Under the pieces are notes generated by a model. The model was given only the letters and a program-made list of their open reading frames with translations, did not search any database and had not been told where the DNA came from. Both the position numbers and the translations under genes were made by a program. Shown here piece by piece: positions 58,695 through 64,000 of a stretch of DNA of 64,000 nt. Position 1 is the stretch's first letter, and every line of letters begins with the position of its first letter. Source of the stretch: Bogoriella caseilytica (GTDB taxonomy: Bacteria > Actinomycetota > Actinomycetes > Actinomycetales > Actinomycetaceae); contig NZ_RKHK01000001.1 in assembly GCF_003752405.1 (NCBI RefSeq), positions 744,001-808,000 on the forward strand, given 5' to 3'.

Positions 58695-61600
58695 GCCCCA
58701 GCCTCCGCATCAGTCGGCGGCGTCAGGTCGATCCGCAGCTTCTCGGCATCTGCCCCGAGGTAACGGATGAGGTCCTCCTGCCGGGGCTGACCCATCACAA
58801 AGCGGTAGGCCCCCAAGGTGGCGCGCAGTCGCGCGTACCGTTGCGTCTCCTGGCTCAGTGGCATCGCCGGCACGTAGCGCTCGATGGTCGCGCCTCCCTC
58901 CAGCGGAAACACCCAGTACGGATTGATCAGTGAGTCGCCGGCAGGCCGGGTGGCCTCGGCAGCGGCGAAGACGGCGCGCCAGGGGTCCGTCCCGTCCGCC
59001 GTCACCGCACTCTCGCCATGGATCGCGGCGACGTTCTTGCGCACCGCGTGGCCCTTGTAGCGGTGCACCCGCCCTTCGCGCTGCTCCATGTCCACGGGGT
59101 TGCCCGGCAGGTTCCAGTGCACCACTGCGTGGCTGTAGGTGTGGAAGTCCAGGCCCTCCTGCCCCACCGAGGTACTGGCCATCACGAAGGGCCAGAACGG
59201 CGAGGTGTAGCCCTCCCGCACCGTGGCCTCACGTTCGGCGGCGGCTTCGCTGGATTGCACTCGGCCGAAGCGGGCGGCCAGGTGGGAGTTCAACCTTTGC
59301 TCGGTCACCGAGATGTGCTCTCCGTCGACTCGCACGTCCTGCATGGTGTTCTGCGCGGGGCGGATCGAGGCCGTGGCCGCAATGCGGTCAGCGAGGGCTT
59401 CCGACCTCTCGAGCCTCGACAACGCGCCCAGTCCCTCAGACTCGGTGAGCATGTGAACGAACTCGTCCAGCACCGACTGCAGGTTCCCGTCCAGGCTGTA
59501 GCGCAACACTTGTCGCCAGTAGGAGTCCGCATCCGCTGCGCTCTGCCCGGCGCCGCCCCGGACCGCCGAGACGATCTCCGCCTTGTTGAACAGCGAGCGC
59601 AGTCCCCTAGATGCCGTGACGGCAGCGACGCGCAATTGCGGATCGGTGAGCGAGCGTGCGCCGTCCTCCGCTCGCGCCAGAGCCCGCAGCGCACACACGC
59701 CGGGCCCGGCGAGCGCCATCTGTGCCAGCACGTGGGCCAGGTCCTCCGGCGGGGCGCCCAGCTCGCCGCGGTCGGCCTCCATGGCCCACCGCATGTGGTC
59801 AACGAGCCGAGAGCCCTCACGTCGTTCGCCCTGGAGCCAGCGTTTGATCCGCTGGCGAGCACTACCGTCATCGTCCAGGGCCGCATCGAGCAGATAGGGA
59901 GCGACGCCGTACCACCGGCGCCGCTGCCCCTCCGAGCCCGGCTGGGGCACGATGCCCAGCTGCGCGAGCAGATGCCGGACCCGCTCGGTCACGGCCCCCA
60001 GTGCCGCGTCGCGGTCCAGCGGCAACCTCCAGCCATGATCGCGGGCCAGCGCCAGGGGGTCGCCGAGCTGCGCGAGCGTGACGCACGGATAGAGCACGGT
60101 CAGGTTGGGGAGGTTTCGTGGCACATCGGCGTCCGTGTCCCAGCCGAAGGTCAGGGGGACGGCGGTGCGGTGGTTGCCGTAACGGTGGTGGGCGTCGACG
60201 ACGGCGCCCGACTCCTCCCGCAGCCGTCGTTCCGCCTCGTAGCTCACCATGGCGGCGATTGCCTTGGGCACCACGTTCCAGGCGGAGAAAATGAGGCGCT
60301 TGGTGAACCCGCGGATCGCCGGGCTCGCGAAGACCCCTGCCGGTTCCAGGTACGGCAGCGATGGCGCCATCCAGGCCAGGCGCCACGCCTCACGGGCGGT
60401 CAGGTCATGGACCAGCGCCCGCATCTTGGCGTTACTGGGCTCGATCGGTCGGTACTGGCGAATCTCCTCCCAGTCGAGGAAGGCGTTCGAGTGCTCCCGC
60501 AGTACCTGAGTGAGACCAGGGTCCTGCTGCCGGGCTGCCGCGAGGAACCGCTCCTGCATCTGATAGCCGGTGCGGTCCATGAGATTCGCGGTGTACGGGG
60601 CGGAGCGCCAGAACTCGAAAGCGTCCTGCGTGCCCACCTGGCGGGCGAGCGCGTCGGCGGCGAGCCACCCCTCCACGTCTTGCGGCTCCACGGTCATCGC
60701 GCCCAGCGACCGCTCCGTGAGCATGCCGTCCCGGTGCGGCGTGGCGGCGAGCCGTTCGGTGCGCGACATGACTCGACGTAGTGCTGCTTGCACGCGGCGC
60801 TGCGCCTCTGCCGCTGCCTGGTGCCCTGCGGGGGTACGGAGCAGGATCCCTTCACGCAGGCGCGTCAACTCCCGAGTGATGTCTCGCGCTGTCTCGGGGC
60901 CGGCCAGGAACTCGATGGTGTGCGTGAAGTCGCGGTAGTGGTCGTCCCCGCTGGGCTCGTCCGGCAGGGTGAACATCTTGTACGGGGTGGCGGAGAGCAC
61001 CAGCACCTTGGCTCGCTCGGTCGCAATGAGCCTTTGCGCGAGGCGCTGCGCGTCGGTGGTCTCAGCGTGGGCGGCGCGGTCCGCGCTGGGGAACAGCTCT
61101 TTGAAACGCTGGAACTCGTCCAGGATCACCAGATCGGGTGCAAGCCGCTCGACGGCCACGTGGGCCATCGCCATGCGCAGCGCGCCGATCACGGGGCGCC
61201 GGGAGCGCCTGTGCTTGCTGGAGCGGTGCGGGGTGCGCGCCCAGCGCGCCTGGTCCGCCAGGAGATCTTCCCGGAGGCTTCCCCCGAAGGGCCCGCGCTC
61301 CGTGTCCACATGCTCGGCGAAGCTCGCCACCAGTTCCGGGTCCAGCTCCGGCCGGCTCTGCTTCCATCGGAGGCGTCGCCGGAAACGATCGAGCTCAACG
61401 CCAACGGCGAGGTAACTGGTCCAGGACTGCTTGCGCACCTCCTCGGATCCGAGGACGTGGCGCAGCATCCAGTGCAATAGCGCCCGCTCAGCAACCATGC
61501 CGGTGGAATTGCCGAGGTTCAGGGACGTGCCCGGGGTGAAGGCGACGAGTTGCAAACGTTGGTCCGCCTCCCGCCCCAGGGTGGCCGGCAGCATGGTGAG

Positions 61601-61915
61601 CCGGTCGGCGTTGTCCTGGAGTTCTCCCCCGGTGAGATCGCGGAGCCGGCGCAGGTTCTGCCGGGCGATCTGGGCGTTGGAGCAGATGTAGAGCACGGTG
61701 ATCGGGCGGCCAGAGTCCCACAGGTGGCCGATCGCTCGGGCAGCAATGCCCTTGGCCACCATGGTTTTCCCCAGCCCGACCTCGTCGGCGACGAGGAACC
61801 GCTGCACCGGATCGTCCTCACCCCAGAGCCGGTCGAATCCATGGTTGACGGTGGCACGTTGGAAGGGTTTGAGCCCTGCGAGGATCGCGTCCACGTCCGG
61901 CCGCGTCTCGGTCAT
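58691..61915 (-). CDS. SF2 (SNF2/DISARM-like) helicase
   Basis: 1074 residues. Helicase motifs: Q/Walker A VADEVGLGKTMVAKGI (Lys about residue 47), motif II LVILDEFQRF (about 266, DEFQ box), motif III VLVLSATPYKM (about 309), and motif VI DMEQREGRVHRYKG (about 946). The 600-residue insertion between the two RecA lobes has no known domain. Motifs DEFQ and SATPYK are typical of phage-defence helicases. The ATG overlaps the PLD stop (ATGA), and its stop overlaps the EEP start. It probably remodels DNA for the neighbouring nucleases. Confidence 0.88.
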   Translation of the reverse strand: MTETRPDVDAILAGLKPFQRATVNHGFDRLWGEDDPVQRFLVADEVGLGKTMVAKGIAARAIGHLWDSGRPITVLYICSNAQIARQNLRRLRDLTGGELQDNADRLTMLPATLGREADQRLQLVAFTPGTSLNLGNSTGMVAERALLHWMLRHVLGSEEVRKQSWTSYLAVGVELDRFRRRLRWKQSRPELDPELVASFAEHVDTERGPFGGSLREDLLADQARWARTPHRSSKHRRSRRPVIGALRMAMAHVAVERLAPDLVILDEFQRFKELFPSADRAAHAETTDAQRLAQRLIATERAKVLVLSATPYKMFTLPDEPSGDDHYRDFTHTIEFLAGPETARDITRELTRLREGILLRTPAGHQAAAEAQRRVQAALRRVMSRTERLAATPHRDGMLTERSLGAMTVEPQDVEGWLAADALARQVGTQDAFEFWRSAPYTANLMDRTGYQMQERFLAAARQQDPGLTQVLREHSNAFLDWEEIRQYRPIEPSNAKMRALVHDLTAREAWRLAWMAPSLPYLEPAGVFASPAIRGFTKRLIFSAWNVVPKAIAAMVSYEAERRLREESGAVVDAHHRYGNHRTAVPLTFGWDTDADVPRNLPNLTVLYPCVTLAQLGDPLALARDHGWRLPLDRDAALGAVTERVRHLLAQLGIVPQPGSEGQRRRWYGVAPYLLDAALDDDGSARQRIKRWLQGERREGSRLVDHMRWAMEADRGELGAPPEDLAHVLAQMALAGPGVCALRALARAEDGARSLTDPQLRVAAVTASRGLRSLFNKAEIVSAVRGGAGQSAADADSYWRQVLRYSLDGNLQSVLDEFVHMLTESEGLGALSRLERSEALADRIAATASIRPAQNTMQDVRVDGEHISVTEQRLNSHLAARFGRVQSSEAAAEREATVREGYTSPFWPFVMASTSVGQEGLDFHTYSHAVVHWNLPGNPVDMEQREGRVHRYKGHAVRKNVAAIHGESAVTADGTDPWRAVFAAAEATRPAGDSLINPYWVFPLEGGATIERYVPAMPLSQETQRYARLRATLGAYRFVMGQPRQEDLIRYLGADAEKLRIDLTPPTDAEAGA

Positions 61916-63768
61916 GGCGCTCTCCTGGCCTGCACGGTCTGCAGCACCACGTCCCACATCTGCAGAAACTCCGCCGGGATGACCTCAGCGGCCTGCGGCA
62001 TGTCGCGCAGTTCCTGGATCTGACGGGCCACGCTGGCGAGTTGTTGCGGCCCGCGCGCGGCGGCCCTCACCAGGGGTTCGAAGAGCATCAGGGGCGACAG
62101 CGCGGCAGCGCCGCCTTCCGGTGCGGGCGCGCCCGTGGCATTCCGGTGGGCCGCATGCTCGGCACCCTCGCTGAGCTGCTGGGGGTCCAGGCCGAGCAGC
62201 AACGCCAGGTAGCGCAGCACGCTGCGAGAACTGGAGAGGATCTCCGCGAGTGCGGCCCGGCGCCGATCGAGCGGATCGCCGTCGATGCGCATCATGAGCA
62301 CGCACCGGCGGGTCACCCTCGCCGCCCCCTCCCCGGCGGTGGTCTCCACCGCGAGGTAGGGGGTGATGTTCACCGGGTCGATCTCCCAGCTCTGGCTCGC
62401 CGCCAGGGGGCGCTTCTGTGCGTGCACGGTCATGAGCCACACCCGGGTGTGACCCGGCAGCTCGTCGGGCAGGGCCCAGGTGAGGTGGGCGCGCACGCGG
62501 TGTTCGTCGAGCGGAGTGACCTCAAGGCGTGGGCGCTGCCGCGCCAGGGCTCGGTGGAACTCCTCGAGCTGGCGGTTGGTCGCGATGGCCGGGTCGCTCT
62601 CGCCGTTCTCCGTCTGTGGCGTGAAGGGCTGCAGCACGCGGGCGAGCCCGGGGTGGTCGTCGTCGCCGAGGACGGCGCGCACGCCACAGGTGGTGGTGGG
62701 GCCGGTGAGCACGGCGCCCATCTCCATGCCACCACCCCAGGCCTGTGTGGTGAGGTTGGCGCTGCCGGTGACGGTCATGGACTGGCCGCCGGGCAGGTCC
62801 AGCACCACCGTCTTGGCGTGCAGCCCATCGAGACCGGTGGAGAAGGTGTCGCCGTCCTCGCCGACGACGGCGGTGAACCCGTCGAGCGCGTGCGTGGGCT
62901 CGGCGTCGTCGTCCGTCTGTTCCACGCCGCGATGCAGCACGTGGGCGGACCATCCGGCCAGGCCATGCCGCCCGAGCAGGTTCAGGGATTCAGCGCGCGA
63001 GACGAGAGTGGCGTCGTCGGCGGCGCCGCGCAGGTTGCGCAGCGTCTCTCTCGAGAGGAATGGGCTGATCGCGAGGATGCGGTCAGGGTTTGCGGGGAAG
63101 GGCCATGTCCGGGCGTCGTCGAGTCCGAGCGGGAGCAGTGAGCCGCCGGTAAACGGCTCCGGGGCAGCCAGTGACACGGTTCGCAGGGTCTCCGCCAGGT
63201 CGGTGATGGCGGTCCGCCGGGCCTCGCGAAGCGGCGCGGTCGCGAGGCCCGGGAGCGTGGCGATGAGGTCGGCTGCCGGGGTGGCGGGGATAGCGCCGTG
63301 GGGGTCCTCGTCGAGGACGAGGATGGTGTCCCAGGAGTTGTCAAGGGTGAGGTTGCGGCTGGAGATGAGCAGGCGGTGGTGCAGGGCGCCGGAGTGCTCG
63401 TGGATGTACCGCACCGCCCAGATCTTGGGGTGGAACAGGTGGCCCTCGCGCGGCGGCAGCACCTCGCAGATGCTGTCTTCGAGGAAGGCGTGGATCCGAC
63501 TGTGGCTAGCCGGCACGTGGATGCCGCCGGCCTGGACGAACACGGTGGTGTGCTGGACGTGCCGTTCCACGGCGTCGAGCAAGCTCACGGGGTCCGCCGA
63601 GGCGAGTGTGCCGGCGTCCTCGACGCCACCCAGGGTGAAGGTCATGGGCGCGAGCAGCATCGCCGTGAGGTTCAGGGAGTAGGTGGTGGCCACGGCCTGC
63701 TCGACCCGGTACTCCGGGGGCGGTTGCAGGGCGTCGGTGAGCAGGACGGTGGTGTCCGGAGCGAGCAT
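61912..63768 (-). CDS. phospholipase D-like nuclease
   Basis: 618 residues with two HKD-type motifs: HLFHPKIWAVRY...LISSRNLT (about 112-150) and GLHAKTVVLDLPGG...VTGSANLT (about 315-340). This is the PLD nuclease/phosphodiesterase fold seen in defence operons. The C-terminal 250 residues have no known domain. ATG 63768 overlaps the upstream gene stop (TGATG); the frame runs further upstream, but that part lies inside the neighbouring gene. Confidence 0.87.
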   Translation of the reverse strand: MLAPDTTVLLTDALQPPPEYRVEQAVATTYSLNLTAMLLAPMTFTLGGVEDAGTLASADPVSLLDAVERHVQHTTVFVQAGGIHVPASHSRIHAFLEDSICEVLPPREGHLFHPKIWAVRYIHEHSGALHHRLLISSRNLTLDNSWDTILVLDEDPHGAIPATPAADLIATLPGLATAPLREARRTAITDLAETLRTVSLAAPEPFTGGSLLPLGLDDARTWPFPANPDRILAISPFLSRETLRNLRGAADDATLVSRAESLNLLGRHGLAGWSAHVLHRGVEQTDDDAEPTHALDGFTAVVGEDGDTFSTGLDGLHAKTVVLDLPGGQSMTVTGSANLTTQAWGGGMEMGAVLTGPTTTCGVRAVLGDDDHPGLARVLQPFTPQTENGESDPAIATNRQLEEFHRALARQRPRLEVTPLDEHRVRAHLTWALPDELPGHTRVWLMTVHAQKRPLAASQSWEIDPVNITPYLAVETTAGEGAARVTRRCVLMMRIDGDPLDRRRAALAEILSSSRSVLRYLALLLGLDPQQLSEGAEHAAHRNATGAPAPEGGAAALSPLMLFEPLVRAAARGPQQLASVARQIQELRDMPQAAEVIPAEFLQMWDVVLQTVQARRAP

Positions 63769-64000
63769 CAGCCGGCCTCCTGCGCGTCGTAGAGGTCTTG
63801 GAGGTGGCTGCGCGCGACTGGCCAGCGAAAGTCGTAGCGGTCGGTGCCACTCGCCCCGGACCACGCATCGAGCGCGCGCTGGTTGCCGGGTGCCAGCCTG
63901 GCCCGGCTGCCCTTCTTCTCGCGTTCGCGGGCCCGGATGCGGTCCCGAAGCTCACGGCTGACTGTCAGCTCGGTCGCTGACGTGGCGTTGGCGACGGCGT
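63768..64000 (-). CDS. C-terminal end of a DUF6361-like protein, cut by window end
   Basis: The last 77 codons of a gene entering from the right edge. They end with a basic helix (ELRDRIRAREREKKGSRARL), then YDFRWPVARSHLQDLYDAQEAG, a tail that fits the DUF6361 family as I recall it. Its TGA overlaps the PLD start by one base, so it is the first visible gene of a DUF6361-PLD-helicase-EEP operon. Most of the protein lies outside the window, so the family call is tentative. Confidence 0.6.
   Translation of the reverse strand, partial: AVANATSATELTVSRELRDRIRAREREKKGSRARLAPGNQRALDAWSGASGTDRYDFRWPVARSHLQDLYDAQEAG

Noticed and set aside
57912-64000. Assignment of the helicase/PLD operon to DISARM
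   Set aside because: No DUF1998 protein or methyltransferase is visible, the PLD protein is much larger than DrmC as I know it, and an EEP nuclease is present instead.

Overview
The window is very high-GC DNA with short or overlapping gene spacing, many GTG starts and several apparent leaderless starts. Its markers are actinobacterial: DUF3027, DUF2530, BldC, the 32-residue ribosomal protein bS22, and a System II cytochrome c maturation cluster beside menaquinone genes. I infer an aerobic actinobacterium, probably of the order Micrococcales (a Ruania/Beutenbergia-like genus is possible, but the sequence alone does not prove it). No rRNA, tRNA, CRISPR array or intact transposase was seen.

1-7.8 kb is respiratory housekeeping. 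menE-menA (menaquinone) face a minus-strand block: two small membrane proteins, then histidine phosphatase-resA-ccdA-resB-ccsB (cytochrome c maturation). 8-15.8 kb holds a YceI protein behind a palindromic promoter, a purine permease with DUF2530, and a coupled aminotransferase/ectoine-hydrolase/aldehyde-dehydrogenase operon that looks like ectoine degradation without the deacetylase. 15.8-22.3 kb is a minus-strand run: DUF3027-MFS-YeiH-AGE epimerase, bS22, bldC and acuC. 22.5-27.6 kb holds a TrkH/TrkA potassium system, a GAP-family membrane protein and a two-component system. 27.6-36 kb is a mixed accessory stretch: chloramphenicol acetyltransferase, an Atu4866 protein with its MmyB-like regulator, a GntR-controlled membrane protein, a TetR-controlled ABC exporter, and small DUF1905, GNAT and VOC proteins. 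Several of these have clear paired operators.

36-43 kb carries a minus-strand operon of SPFH/SHOCT protein, zinc-ribbon protein, small membrane protein, TelA and an XpaC-like membrane protein, with a 412-residue unknown beyond it; this resembles an envelope-stress module. 43-46.6 kb has a winged-helix regulator with a membrane partner and an alpha/beta hydrolase-TetR pair, each with paired operators.

46.6-64 kb looks like a defence island. It contains a degenerate PD-(D/E)XK protein, an Ltp-repeat protein with near-identical 141-bp repeats, an unknown 635-residue coiled-coil protein, and a 2197-residue protein combining a Swt1-like HEPN, a transglutaminase-like domain, DUF4011, an SF1 helicase, a Vsr-like nuclease and DUF3320. 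Next come the stump of a NucS/DUF91-type endonuclease and a fully coupled operon of a DUF6361-like C-terminus (cut by the window end), a phospholipase D-type nuclease, an SF2 helicase and an endonuclease/exonuclease/phosphatase. These last two multi-domain systems are the best candidates for undescribed biology.
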